DNA of 64,000 nt. Origin: Macrosoma leucophasiata (lineage: Eukaryota; Arthropoda; Insecta; Lepidoptera; Hedylidae). The number at the start of each line of letters is the position of its first letter. Positions within the stretch are counted from its first letter, which is position 1. A program made the translations under genes and the position numbers. Shown in pieces: positions 1-11,154 of this stretch. The notes beneath the pieces were generated by a model. It did not search any database. It was not told the DNA's origin and saw only the letters and a program-made list of their open reading frames with translations. The DNA lies in NCBI GenBank assembly GCA_036365455.1, contig JAWQUS010000009.1, forward strand, positions 4,866,001-4,930,000, read 5' to 3'.

Positions 1-233
1 AATATACTTGCCGCTAAATGGTCGTGTTCAGCACTATCGTGTTCCGGTCAGGTGGTAATGTACGGCCCTATAATTTCCGGCACAGAGGCACAACACCTTA
101 GGCCTCTGAAGAGGTAACGCATCTGCATTTTGACCTTGGTCTTTGTGTGGGTCTTGACTTTAGGCTGCAGTCATCACTTAACATCAATGTGAACTGCATG
201 CTTGTTTACCACTTCCATTAAATAAAATAAAAG
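1..233 (+). repeat. SINE-like family A, copy 1 (cut by window edge)
   Basis: Family A is a ~280-bp poly-A-tailed repeat. Full copies start ACTGGTGGTAGAGCTCCAGT, continue through CCGCTAAATGGTAGTGTTCA and end GCCACTTCCATTACATAAAA. This copy lacks the first ~50 bp because the window starts in it. Confidence 0.85.
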
Positions 234-469
234 TAAATAAAAAAGTAGAGCGCTTAGTTATCACTACGCGGTATAGGTACTCAATGGTCATTACATTATC
301 GTTTTTCCCGCCTGCCGCAGAAACAGCTTACCTCGTATAGTTTTTTTTTATTTCTGAGGTAAATGGGCAAGCATCCAACACAGACACATCATTCGCTTAG
401 TGGTGTTTACTTTTGCCATTTTTTACTAGTAGGTAGAAGAGAATGAGATAATGTTTTCATTGTATGGTT

Positions 470-615
470 CCGTCATTTCCAGTACAGAGACATTATGAGT
501 GCTCAGGTTTAAGGAGTGGAAACGCATCTACATTGAGATTTCTGGTTTTATGGATATGTTTGTAGACTGTAGTACCTATTACTTACCGTCAATATGAACT
601 CTATGTTTGTTTAGG
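470..615 (+). repeat. family A, diverged fragment
   Basis: Degenerate 3' half (GGAGTGGAAACGCATCTACA ... GTTTGTTTA). Confidence 0.6.
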
Positions 616-685
616 TGTATATCTACGCGTATTTGCTATTTTCCCTGCTACAACCCTCTTCCTGAGATATTTTTTTCTGTTACAG

Positions 686-1032
686 ATGCCCTCATTGAAC
701 CCAGCAAGATCCCTCGGGCCGTCGTTCGTGCTGTCGCGGTGGGACAGCCACTGGGTGTGCTGGGTGGGCGGCATCGGCGGCGGGATAATGTGCGCGCTGC
801 TCCACGAGTGGGGCTCCCGGAGGCCGCGCGCCAACTCCAACTCGCGCGCCTCCTCGCCCCGGGACCTGGACGACCTGGACAAGCCGGCCTTCCCCACCCA
901 CCACCACTACCGCCACGCGCCCACCTACTGCTCCGCGGCCGCGCCGAGACCGGACAACACGGAGCCCCTGTACTCGGGGACCAAGTCCCTGTACTGTCGC
1001 TCCCCGCCCCCCGCCAGACATACGCTCCACAG
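686..1032 (+). CDS. bib: bib exon: second NPA box, last transmembrane helix, start of tail
   Basis: Preceded by a pyrimidine-rich acceptor ending TTACAG at 681-685 and followed by GTCTGAAG. Exon is 347 bp and ends two bases into an arginine codon. GC content is very high compared with the AT-rich flanks. Several overlapping frames on both strands are open here only because of base composition. Confidence 0.88.
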
Positions 1033-4000
1033 GTCTGAAGGATCCTCCTGTCAAATGTAATTATTGCTTTGTACGTGTGTGCTCGCATGTGTACACTTCA
1101 CACATAAGTATATATACAAGTATCTACCGCTCTAAATCTGGAAGCTCGTGTTCGATCGAAGCTTAAAAGCTCTTTACATTTATTACGTCTAGATTTTTTG
1201 TATGTATAAAAGTATAAAAATTTAATTATCTATTAGGTAGATACATACTATTTCGTTCGACAGGGTAAATAAATAGAGATAGAGTATAGAGCAAAGACAG
1301 AAACAACAGAAACTCAAAAGGTTAGACTAGGTGCTAGGTACTTAACTTACATTATATTTGATGTTTATATTAAAACCGCGGATCCTTGAAATTATATGAA
1401 TCATTTTATTGTATTATTGTTTGGTCGAAACTGGCCGAAACCGAAACCGGTCGGATACTAGTACGTATAGAATATTCAGTCGAAATCATGGTGCGTTATT
1501 TGTTTGTGTCAAGTCACATTATCGGATATGTCTAGGTACAAATAATTTCATGAATTCGAAATAAGCTTGCTCGTGATGGATATGTACCTATCTAATAGAC
1601 ATATAAATAAAATACATTAATGTGTACGTATTATTGGTATCGTCAATAGAGGTAGACTGCGCAGACTTTAAAAAGATAATTACCTATTTCATATGCTAAG
1701 TTTATACCTATGGCAATTCCAATTATCGAATCCATTCAAATCTTGAGCACACATAACATATGGATATAACATTATAATTCAAAATAATACACATAACAAT
1801 ATCAGCTACAATCAAGTGAATATTCAATATCACGGTATTGTAATATTGAAATATTTAATTCCTTTTCATTTTCCCCAGATCGCAGTCAGTGTACAGCAAG
1901 GGCAGCGCGGGCGGGGCGGGTGTGGGCGCGGGCGCGGGCGCGGGAGCGGGAGCGGGAGCGGGCGGCACGCTGGTGGCGGCGCAGTCGCTGCTGCTGCGCC
2001 CGCCCACGCACTCGGTCACCCTCAACCAGAACGTGCACAACGCCCAGAGAGACCCCGCTTATGGCACCACGCCCAATGGCGTCCGCCCGGGTCCTGCGGG
2101 TGAGTTTCTATTGATCATTGCATTGTAATGCATAAGCAAAATCTTAGCAAGGCGTTCATGTATCCCTCCCAAAATTAGACAAATATACCAAATAAAATCA
2201 CACTTTGTCATATTTCAAAGGGTTATAGTCCTCGTACAGGACCAGTAAATGTAATTTGAACCCAAAGATTTTGAAAGACTTTTCTATCAAAGCAATTTTT
2301 TTCGTAGGTACAACTTCAACCTTCGACACTCACAATAGAAAAGTTTGCCTAACCTAACTACAAAAGCTTTGTTTTGAGAGAACTTTTAACTATTATTCCA
2401 GTCACAAAACGAAAACACATAAGTCTACTTGGAACCATGATGTAAATCTACTGAACACAGCCAAAGTGGCTTGTTTTCGTATCCGAACTGCAATACTATT
2501 GCGACTGATGGACTCACATCTCCAGTCACGGGCTCACAGCTCCCTTTTCCGCTCACTAAGTTTCTAATCTTTAACTATACCATCATTGTCTTTAACTAAC
2601 CACTAACAACTCATACTTAGATGCATGAATAAAGCTCTAGTTTACTGCTTATCACCAGTATTCACCAGTGCTAATGGGCTTTACTATTTAAGGAGATTTT
2701 AGTTTATGAAAATGCGCCAATTTATAATTATTAAACTCCAAACTTACCTAATTGTTAGATTATATTTTGCGGTGAAATATACCTACATTAAAGATTTACT
2801 ACCGGCACCCTAAGGCGATGCAATTAAATGTGGAAGAAAAATTTGACAATCAGTTGTGGGACTTGAGTAGTTAGCAAATGGAGTGACTGGGAGTGGGTCA
2901 CTCCCTTTCGTCTCACCTTTTCGTCCTTTTCGTCTTCACTCCCTACTGGGAGTGGGTCGCGGGTTCGAGTCCCGCCTGAAATAAAGTACCCATCATACAT
3001 TTTTAATATTTCCTACCTTAATCAAATCTGATTGACAGTTGATGACCCAGATGAGTTTTCAGTTATAGTCTCTATAATAAAATAAATCTTCTAAAGAAGT
3101 CTGATCTCAATTGAAATTTTAATCATAGCTTGTCAAAAGCAATTAATGATTAAACTTCATCAAAAGCCATGAGTAGAAATCATTGCCAAATAATTGATTG
3201 AAACACAAAATTGAATATTGCATTGCAATCCACCATCAAAGCGGGAAGCTTTGATATGAAATTGGAACACTTGCAAAATTTTGAAGCCTACTGTTCCATA
3301 CAACATAAAATTGGGGCACATTATGTCACGAGCGACTAATGAACGTTGTTTTAACCGAATACAATTAGAGAAGTAGACGTCATAATCCTATTGTTGAGCT
3401 CGCAGTATTGCTTGTTAGAAAATTTGCTCATCTGTCGTATGCATAGCTAATGGAAATTGAATTTCAACTTTAATGTTCAAATTCCATTAGCGAGTTGTGA
3501 GAGTTCTCTAATTTGGTATATCTTTAAGTATATATATTAACCCCCTAATTCATAAACGTATTTTAGCTGAAGTGTTGCTAATCTCTCCTTTGTCTTTTTC
3601 TATCCTGCACATTTGACTATGCAACTGACAAAGACAAAGCATTCTATAGCTAAAACGTACCTAACGTGCGTTTATGATTAAGGGGGTTTGTATATATTTT
3701 ACAACGAACTTTGTACTGGTGGTAAAGCTCCAGTGACATAGTAGGCACCACCGCATTACCTAATATACTTGCCGCTAAATGGTAGTGTTCAACACTATCG
3801 TGTTCCGGTCAGGTGGTAATGTACGGTCCTGTAATTTCCGGCACAGAGGCATAACACCTAAGGCCTCAGGAGTGGCAACGCATCTGCATTTCGTCCTCTG
3901 GTCATTGTGTCGGTGTCTATAGGCTGTAGTCATCACTTAACTAACATCAATGTGAACTGCATGCTTGTTTGCCACTTCCATTACATAAAAAAGTACAACA

Positions 4001-4532
4001 ACTAAGTTTTACCCACTTTTACCATTCTTAAAAAAATCTGTCATTAATTTAATGAACATGAGAATATCAAACCTGTGAGAATTAGAATTTTGGCTAAAAA
4101 ATACCCCTTAATAACTATCACAGAGACTTAACAATTAAGGTCTCAGAGAAGGCAACGCATCTGCATTTTGACCTCTGGTCTTTGTGTGGATGTCCATAAG
4201 CTGCTCATCACTTAACATCGATGTAGACTGTATGCTTGTTTGTCACCTTCATTACATCGTCGTCAGAGGACGTCACTTGGACCCATATGTTGTCACGATG
4301 CCCATATGCTGACATGAGCAAAGCACCTGAACTCAAAGTTATCCGCCTCTTCGTTCCAGGTGCTGCAGTGCAAGAACGTCGAGATTCAGTGTACAGTTCG
4401 GGCACGAGACGCGGGCCGCTGTCGTCGGAAGACAGCGCGTACGGCAGCTACGCGCCGCACGCGCCACACGCGCCGCACGCGCCGCACGCGCGCCCCTTCC
4501 GCGCCCCGCTGCAACCCCCTGAACATTACTAG
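686..4532 (+). CDS. bib: big brain (bib), aquaporin-family channel, last three coding exons
   Basis: Joined exons 686-1032, 1879-2099 and 4360-4532 give about 246 residues ending at a TAG at 4530-4532. The first exon opens with the second NPA box of an aquaporin (NPARSLGPSFV), followed by the last membrane segment (HWVCWVGGIGGGIM). The remainder is a long cytoplasmic tail with SLYCRSP, SQSVYSKG and SEDSAYGSY, blocks that also occur in the tail of Drosophila Big brain and separate it from ordinary water channels. Big brain is a plasma-membrane protein that promotes Notch signalling in neurogenesis. Splice phases agree: AG|A at the first junction and G|GT at the second. The exons with the first NPA box and the N-terminus must lie left of the window. 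The tail is shorter than the fly's and is GC-rich where the fly has polyglutamine. The frame at the first acceptor (685/686) is read as phase 0, which I cannot verify without the upstream exon. Confidence 0.9.
1879..2099 (+). CDS. bib: bib exon: Gly-Ala repeat in cytoplasmic tail
   Basis: Acceptor TTTTCCCCAG at 1869-1878, donor GTGAGT at 2100. The 221-bp exon continues the previous exon in frame as HR|SQSVYSKG. It carries a run of Gly-Ala/Gly-Val dipeptides encoded by an imperfect GGGAGC/GGGCGC tandem repeat (about 1922-1962), likely length-polymorphic. Confidence 0.88.
3541..3686. mobile_element. foldback MITE (CCCCCTTAATCATAAACG ends)
   Basis: Left arm CCCCCTAATTCATAAACGTA, right arm its complement CGTTTATGATTAAGGGGG. 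146 bp, in the second bib intron. Confidence 0.65.
3715..3992 (+). repeat. family A, full copy
   Basis: Full-length with A-rich tail, in the second bib intron. Confidence 0.88.
4108..4257 (+). repeat. family A, 3' fragment
   Basis: From ACTATCACAGAGACTTAACA to the CATTACAT end, close to the last bib exon. Confidence 0.75.
4360..4532 (+). CDS. bib: bib last coding exon
   Basis: Acceptor CGTTCCAG at 4352-4359. The exon restores the frame (G|GT) and encodes the SEDSAYGSY block, then four tandem Ala-Pro-His units, and stops with TAG. A SINE fragment ends only about 100 bp upstream of the acceptor. Confidence 0.87.
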
Positions 4533-4819
4533 CGGCGCGCCTCGCAGCACAATATTGCGCTGCTATTCGACGTTTGAACTCTCCACGGTTTGTCTTAATG
4601 ACCGAAGCCTGGCTAGTGACAAAGTGGCTCGCGCGGCTCCGCTTTTTCCAGTGACTTATTAATGAATAGTGATAACGTAACGTCTCGATGAGTGGTGTAC
4701 TGGTGTACTGGTGGTTTTAGAACCGATGCTAAATTGAAGAATGCTTTAAGATATGTGCCATTTTATGTCCATTGTGGCATTATGAACGGTGAATAGTTTA
4801 AGGTATCAAAATAATGTGT

Positions 4820-4825
4820 AATAAA
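4820..4825 (+). promoter_or_regulatory. candidate poly(A) signal for bib
   Basis: AATAAA lies about 290 bp after the bib stop codon and is the first perfect hexamer on this strand after it. Confidence 0.45.
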
Positions 4826-4877
4826 GACAGTTGAATATGTACCATAGATGTAGGATTTAAGTTTTTGGCATTGTTAT

Positions 4878-5415
4878 AAATGTATGGATAATCTATGGAG
4901 AAGTCATTTCTTGAAGACTCTCGCTATAAATACGACTTATTTTCAGTATTGATAATATTAACCTCGTAACAAAGCGTATAAAGTAATTAAGGTAAGTTAT
5001 ACACGCACAACACAGTATGGTTATAATTTTACCTAGGTATTCTATCCGGCTCGAAGGACCAAATTTTAATGAAAAGAAAATATATAATTCTCTTGTTTCG
5101 ATAGACAGTTTTCCTTTTAGATACACATTATTCTTGTACTGTAAAATACATCTAATAGTGTTTAAAAATAACTTTACTCTTATTTACCATCTACTAAGTA
5201 AGATACAAACTTGCAGTAGGATATGTAAACTTACTTAAATTTGCAGAACGTATTTGCTTAATCTCATAATAATAACCATACCTTCTATGACAGGCAAGTT
5301 CTTATAAAATATAAGTAGGTTACTCATGCTCGTAGTAAATGTATGGATAATCTATGGAGAAGTAATTTCTTGAAGACTTTCGCTACAAATACGCCTTTTT
5401 TCTGTATTGATAATA
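4878..5415 (+). repeat. pair of ~80-bp direct repeats downstream of bib
   Basis: 4878-4957 and 5334-5415 share TGTATGGATAATCTATGGAG and CTTGAAGACT with few mismatches. Local duplication of the bib 3' flank; the first copy lies just past the poly(A) signal. Confidence 0.65.
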
Positions 5416-5605
5416 GATACCTACATTTCTTGTAATAATAAATTAATCCTGCTCGAAATATATTTTTAACTTGACAATATTTTTGAGGAAACGATAACGG
5501 TTAATTAACTCTATTAAGAAATTTGCAAGCAAGACCTACTTTATGACAAGCGTTACACACCAGTTCTGACGTTTTTGTTAAATTTAAACGAATGCATAAG
5601 AAGTA

Positions 5606-5877
5606 CGTTACTTCACGCCTGTAATCTCCGAACGGGTAGACAGAGGTAAATGCATGCATTCAAGCATACATGCAAACAGGTGGCGAGCCTGTTGACATCA
5701 CCGGGCACATTACCAAACTTCGAGGTTCTGGGTAATCTCCATAAAATGGAAAAATCCCAAAAGAACCAGAGATAAAAGACTTTATACCATTATCTCTGAT
5801 AACCCCCCTACCCGGGAATCGAACCCAGGACCTCAGCGTAGTAGTAGTGGCCTGTTACCACTAGGCTACCGAGACAG
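5606..5877 (-). repeat. tRNA-derived SINE (family B), full copy
   Basis: On the - strand it starts CTCGGTAGCCTAGTGGTAAC with an A box (TAGCCTAGTGG) and a B box (GGTTCGATTCC) 50 bp on, then a tRNA-unrelated body ending GGCGTGAAGTAACG. Confidence 0.88.
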
Positions 5878-6092
5878 TCACTATGAATTGATTTATAGTA
5901 AATAAATAAATGATTTATAGTAAATAAATCAATTCATAGTCGCCGAAACACTAATAACGTAATTTGTACAAATACTTATTTAGTTGATACAAGTCACTCT
6001 GTTATTCTATACTTAATTAACTTTATTTATTTTTAAAATATAATGCTGTACGACCATATTCGTAATTACAATGTGTAATTTTCCAAATAATA

Positions 6093-7362
6093 GGTTGGGG
6101 AAAAAGTCTTTTCGCATTATAGTATGTTGAACTTGTAATAAAATCTCTTTGGCTGTAGTATTTGTATCTGGCTGGTTTTGGTATCATTGAAAGTTAAAAT
6201 TTTAAAGAACATAATTCCAAATTCAAATTAGGCAAATGTGTGATTTTCATTTGTTTTTAGTACTGTCAAGATGAATGAATCTAATGAAGAAATTCGATAC
6301 ATTTTAAAATTTTACTACAAAAAAGGTAAAAATGCAACGCAAGCCGCGAAAAAAAATTGCGATGTTTATGGACCTAGTGCAGTGTCTGTGAGAGTAGCAC
6401 AAATTTGGTTTAAGCGTTTTCAATCCGGAAATTTTGATGTCAAAGATGCACCTCGCTCTGGTCGCCCTATTACGGATAAAATGGATGCCATTTTTGAAAA
6501 AGTGGAGCAAGATCGACATGTCAGTAGTTACGACGTAGCTGAAGAACTGAGAATTGATCACAAAACAGTTTTGGCGAATTTGAAAAAAGCTGGGTACAAA
6601 AAAAAGCACGATATTTGGTTACCTCACGAGCTCACTGAAAGAAACCTAATGAACCGTGTACTCATTTGTGATTCTTTATTACGACGTAATGAAACCGAAT
6701 CATTTTTGAAGAAGCTGATAACTGGTGATGAAAAGTGGATCACGTACGACAAGAACGTGCGAAAAAGGTCGTGGTCAAAGGCCGGTCAGGCTTCACAAAC
6801 CCGGGTGAACTCGCAATAAAGTGATGTTGTGTGTGTTGTGGGATTGGAAGGGCATTATTCATTATGAGCTATTACCACCAGGCAGGACTATCGATTCTGA
6901 ACTCTACTGCGAACAACTGATGAGATTAAAGCAAGAAGTTGAGAGAAAGCGGCCGGAATTGATCAACAGAAGGGGTGTGGTGTTTCATCATGATAACGCT
7001 AGACCTCACACATATATAGCCACTCAGCAAAAATTAAGAGAGTTAGGCTGGGAGGTGTTAATGCATCCGCCGTATAGTCCTGACCTTGCACCTTCAGATT
7101 TCCACCTGTTTCGGTCTCTTCAGAATTCTTTATGCAATGTTAGGTTAGGTTAACATCACGAGAGGACTGCCAAATCCACTTGTCGCGGTATTTTGATGAG
7201 AAATCCCAAAATTTTTATAGCAGGGATCATGTCCCTACCTACAAGATGTCAAAAGGTTATCGAACAAAATGGTACATACATACTTTAGTTAAATTTAAAT
7301 AAACTATATTAAAAAATGTTTTGAATTATCTTAAAAAATGCGAAGAAACTTTTTCCCCAACC
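6093..7362 (+). mobile_element. mariner element, copy 1 (family with GGTTGGGGAAAAAGT ends)
   Basis: 1270 bp between TA dinucleotides (6091-6092 and 7363-7364). Terminal inverted repeats of about 28 bp start GGTTGGGGAAAAAGT. It holds a broken transposase. It lies downstream of bib. It preserves at 6429-6434 and 7291-7296 the AAATTT sites that carry MITEs in copy 2. Confidence 0.95.
6271..7153 (+). pseudogene. mariner transposase, copy 1, two frameshifts
   Basis: 6271-6819 encodes the helix-turn-helix part, WLPHELTERN and the first catalytic Asp (GDEKWITYD). 6821-7153 encodes HHDNARPH and YSPDLAPSD, spaced 34 residues apart, so DD34D. Compared with copy 2, about ten bases are lost near 6800 and a 5-bp AGGTT duplication near 7145 destroys the C-terminus. 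All three acidic residues are present. Confidence 0.92.
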
Positions 7363-7614
7363 TAATATAATTCCAGATAATTAATATACCGCAATAAACA
7401 TTAAATCAATATATTAATCTCATTTCCACACAATGATGTTATGAATTGTGAGTATTGTGACATCCTTTTGAAAATATATTAGAATATTTTAAATAAGGAG
7501 AGTCGTTCCTGTGTGTGCTTAGTGCTAGTTTTTTTGTATAGTCCAACTTTTTCGATTCGAACGTGTTAAAGTAAACAAGTTAATTTTGTATGGGATTGAA
7601 ACAGTGTGGTCTAG

Positions 7615-7852
7615 TCAGACAATATGTAATAATACTACGTATAGAATGGACACTTCGACGTTCCGCCCGATTTCTCCGCCTCACCCAACCTCCCAACCCT
7701 CTTATGGGCGAACGTTTGGTATTCTCTACGTGCTACGCACGCAGGTACACGTGTAAATACACGTCATTGATTGATGTCTGTGTAATAGAGACCAAATTAC
7801 AAACGCTTTTGTATGGAATTTTGGCAAAGTGTCCGTCGTGTGGTCTAGTTAC
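7615..7852. repeat. ~225-bp interspersed repeat (family E), copy 1
   Basis: Shared with 25682-25908. Starts AATATGTAATAATACTACGT and has near-end inverted motifs GGACACTT/AAGTGTCC. GTGTGGTCTAGT occurs on both sides (7603-7614 and 7838-7849) and may be its target duplication. Confidence 0.6.
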
Positions 7853-9057
7853 AATAATTCTAAATAGCATTATCAACATACTCGAGCAAATTTCGAGTTT
7901 GACGATCAACGCGGTGGTGCATTTGTTGAAAGTCCGATCGTGACGCGATGGTGACGTCATTCGTATCACTTTGTATACATAACACGAACTAGGCATTCGT
8001 ATCTCGAGGCGATTATTTGCTCCTATACAGGCGATGGTGTCGATGCCACACTGTAGCGAATACTCGGTCTATCGAATACTCTGCAATAGTTGATTAAATA
8101 ATATTTGTTTTTAAGAATTTGTACAACGAATGATCACAAATTACCTAAATGTATGCCATAAAGTTGTAAACCTATTTTTTGTACCTTTACCTACTTTTAT
8201 TTTCTATAATAATATACTTTTTATATATAACTGTCCATATAGGAATCTTTTTATTGACTCAATAATTCGTGGCCAAAGGTAATTGCCCAAATATAATGTA
8301 AAATTATGTAAATAAAATTCTAAGCAATTCGTGAATAAGTAAACAAGTTTGTAACTGAAAGTGTACGTACTAAAAAGTAGGTAGGTACAAATAAATACAC
8401 AATTTAAATCTTAATCAATCTGAATTAAAAAACAATTACTATAATAACAAGCTCTTTTTCTATAAAATTAAATAGTATCTGCCTACTTAGGAATCGCATT
8501 GAAATAAATAGATGAGAAGTGTTAGATTTTAACATCTTTACATTATCTTTTTTTTGCATGAACACTACCTTTTATTTTCCATGTATTGAATGATAAGTTT
8601 GTAAAAATGTCGCAGGATAAATTTAAATGGGTACTTAGGTACTCGCGTTCCATATATGTAGTTTGAAAATAAAGTATGAACTGATATTGTTACCTCTTAT
8701 TATTTTTGTTCTTTTTTTTTAGATATGTAAGGCTTCCATTTTTGTTCTAGGTATAATGTATAAAAATAACGAAGAATAAATCACTATGAAATGCTGAATT
8801 TTTTGTATCAACAAATTAATTGTAATATTTACAAAGTTTCCTCTATATCTTAATCACATGTTAATATTGCATTCAATGATAAAATTTGTAAATAATACGT
8901 AAATAAATTTACCTACAGTTTATCTTGTGTTTAATTAATAAAAAATGTACCTAATGTTCTGATCTATGTCATGGTTTAATCCACAAGTACTCAAAGGAGA
9001 TATGTAACATTATTACATATTTCATAGGTCAAAAGTCTTGGGAATTGGCGTGCATGT

Positions 9058-9190
9058 ATGAAGAGAATGATGAATGTAGAAGAAGCACGGGAGGCGTGTC
9101 AGAACTGGAATATCTGGCGCTCCACGCTCTCTGCCTATCCCGTGAATCTTGGCGTGGAGATACATATTTCCCGCACGACCGTAGAATGTA
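9058..9190 (+). repeat. possible LINE coding remnant
   Basis: Reads MKRMMNVEEAREACQNWNIW then RSTLSAYP, resembling the extreme C-terminus of insect endonuclease-reverse transcriptases. Nothing else of the element is seen nearby. Confidence 0.35.
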
Positions 9191-11060
9191 AGATATTAGT
9201 TAATTGAAAGTTAGTTTGTTCATTAATTATTACATAATTATTATAAATGTTGTTTATGTGACTGGAAAAAAAACTAAAAAATATATTTAAAATGCTTTTA
9301 ATATCGGAAACATTATGCTAATTTCGAGTAATCATAAAAAATATTTACTTTTAACGAAGCTAAAGCACGTTGCATATGCAAGAAAACGAAATATCAAACA
9401 AATTCTCCATCATATTATTGCATACAAAGTACTATAAAATATCTAATTATAATCTCTTATTCGATTAAAGTTTCAGTTCTACGAAATTTTTGGTAATAAT
9501 ACATCCATTTCACGATTATCAAAGTACTAACAAAACCTGATCCACAGCGGCAAAGAGGCTCCTTCGTCGCATTTCTCCCAGTCTAAGGTAAAATTCTTGA
9601 CATATCACTTCACCATCTCATTCATGTCTGATCTGGCTTCGCCTAGCTTACTTAAAATCAATCACAAATATCAACATACAGAAATAAATTCACTAGTAAA
9701 ATTGTGCTTAGTCACTCTAATATATAGTAGAAATGTTTGTTATATCTAATTATAAATCTTAGTCTTAGGTATCATATAATTGGGCTGAGATCACGATGCC
9801 AGTATGAAGCATTAAAATTTAAATAAATATAACAAACTATGTACAAATGTCGTAGAAGACTCGAGGTCTCCAGCGATTGAGCGGCTTGGAACTGGATAGA
9901 ATAACATTTTTCAATACAAATATGACCACAAGTTGGTCTTTCTTTGGGTATTTTCATCGATTACAAAACTTGACCTGCGGTAGCTATCATCTGAATGTTA
10001 AAATATGGTCATAAATACGCGTTCCTTTCTTAAACAAGATTTTATTAATAACATTATCTTTCGCACAGTCAAATAGTGAATTCTTACCAAATATTTAACA
10101 TATAATTATTATTGAATACTGAATTTTTGAAAGCACACAAAGCTCATGGTTCTGTAATAATACACCAATGCCAGTAAAATAGAAAATCATATAACTGTCC
10201 TAAAGGCTCCAGCCCAATCGCCGCTTTTCATAATTCGTTAATCATAAACAATTACAATAAGTGCCTCGCAAATTGTATATATCCCCGTCCCGTACTCAAT
10301 ACAATAATTTATTGAAATAAATAATAACTAGCGCCACTATACCATCAACTTAAAGCCCGGCTGTAATTTTTTTTTGTTAAATTAAAAACATGTCATGCTT
10401 TTTCTACATGACATCAGCATCAGTTGTCATCATATACAATCCAAGGCGTCAAATTACAACCAATCATTATGAAGATTAAATTAATCAATAAAATATTACT
10501 TCACACGAAGTGATTTAAAGATCGTCGAGTTAAACCACATCCAAGATTTATTCTGAATTAAACTTGTAAATATTACTTTCATACAAGCGATTCGACCGCC
10601 TTGAAATACCCACAATATTATGTTACTAACAGCACGCCTACTGTGGTTATTGATGTAATAATAAAACAATTCTTTTGTAAACATCCCTATCACATAATAA
10701 TAATATTGGCAATCGCAGGCTGTAAGATACTCCGTGTATATTTAAAAAATAAACATTTCAATTTTGAGCAATATGTTAGAGATGTCATGAAGGAAATAGT
10801 TTGAATCCAGGCACATTGTGGTGTTATTGCGATTTCTTATTGCACGGTCATTGAATATAAACGACAACTGAAAGGCTTAAACCAAATACTGCAGCATAAA
10901 AGTATGTGGCACGCAATACCATACGCACCCACACTTTATAACAGTTATGACATTTTAAAAACTTGGAATGTTTTCAACAACACTACTATATTATGAAATT
11001 GAATTAATGTATCTGCCTATATTTATTTTCTGTGCGTTACAGTTTTAGACAGTTACAAAC

Positions 11061-11154
11061 ACTAAGCCTGGGTTCAACAGATTTCTTTAAGTTAGGGAAT
11101 GATTTGAAATGTTACAATACTTTAACAAATATCTTGGTGCAACCCAGCCTTAGT
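11061..11154. mobile_element. small foldback MITE
   Basis: ACTAAGCCTGGGTT at left and AACCCAGCCTTAGT at right; inner sequence related to the foldbacks at 51.8-52.4 kb (ACAAATATCTTGGTGCAACC). Confidence 0.6.

Larger units (their letters stand above)
1033..4359 (+). other. bib introns (1033-1878 and 2100-4359)
   Basis: The first intron shows no repeat I recognise. The second holds a foldback element (3541-3686), a full SINE-like copy (3715-3992) and a fragment of the same family (4108-4257). At 2941-2985 there is a lone tRNA T-arm-like string. I see no exon on either strand. Confidence 0.6.

Noticed and set aside
648..1088. Long open frames on the - strand and other frames over the first bib exon
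   Set aside because: Produced by high GC and lack of stops opposite a real exon; only the NPARSLGPSFV frame has family support and spliced continuity.
2941..2985. tRNA gene (GCGGGTTCGAGTCCCGCC)
   Set aside because: Only a T-arm-like string; no acceptor stem, anticodon arm or A box around it.
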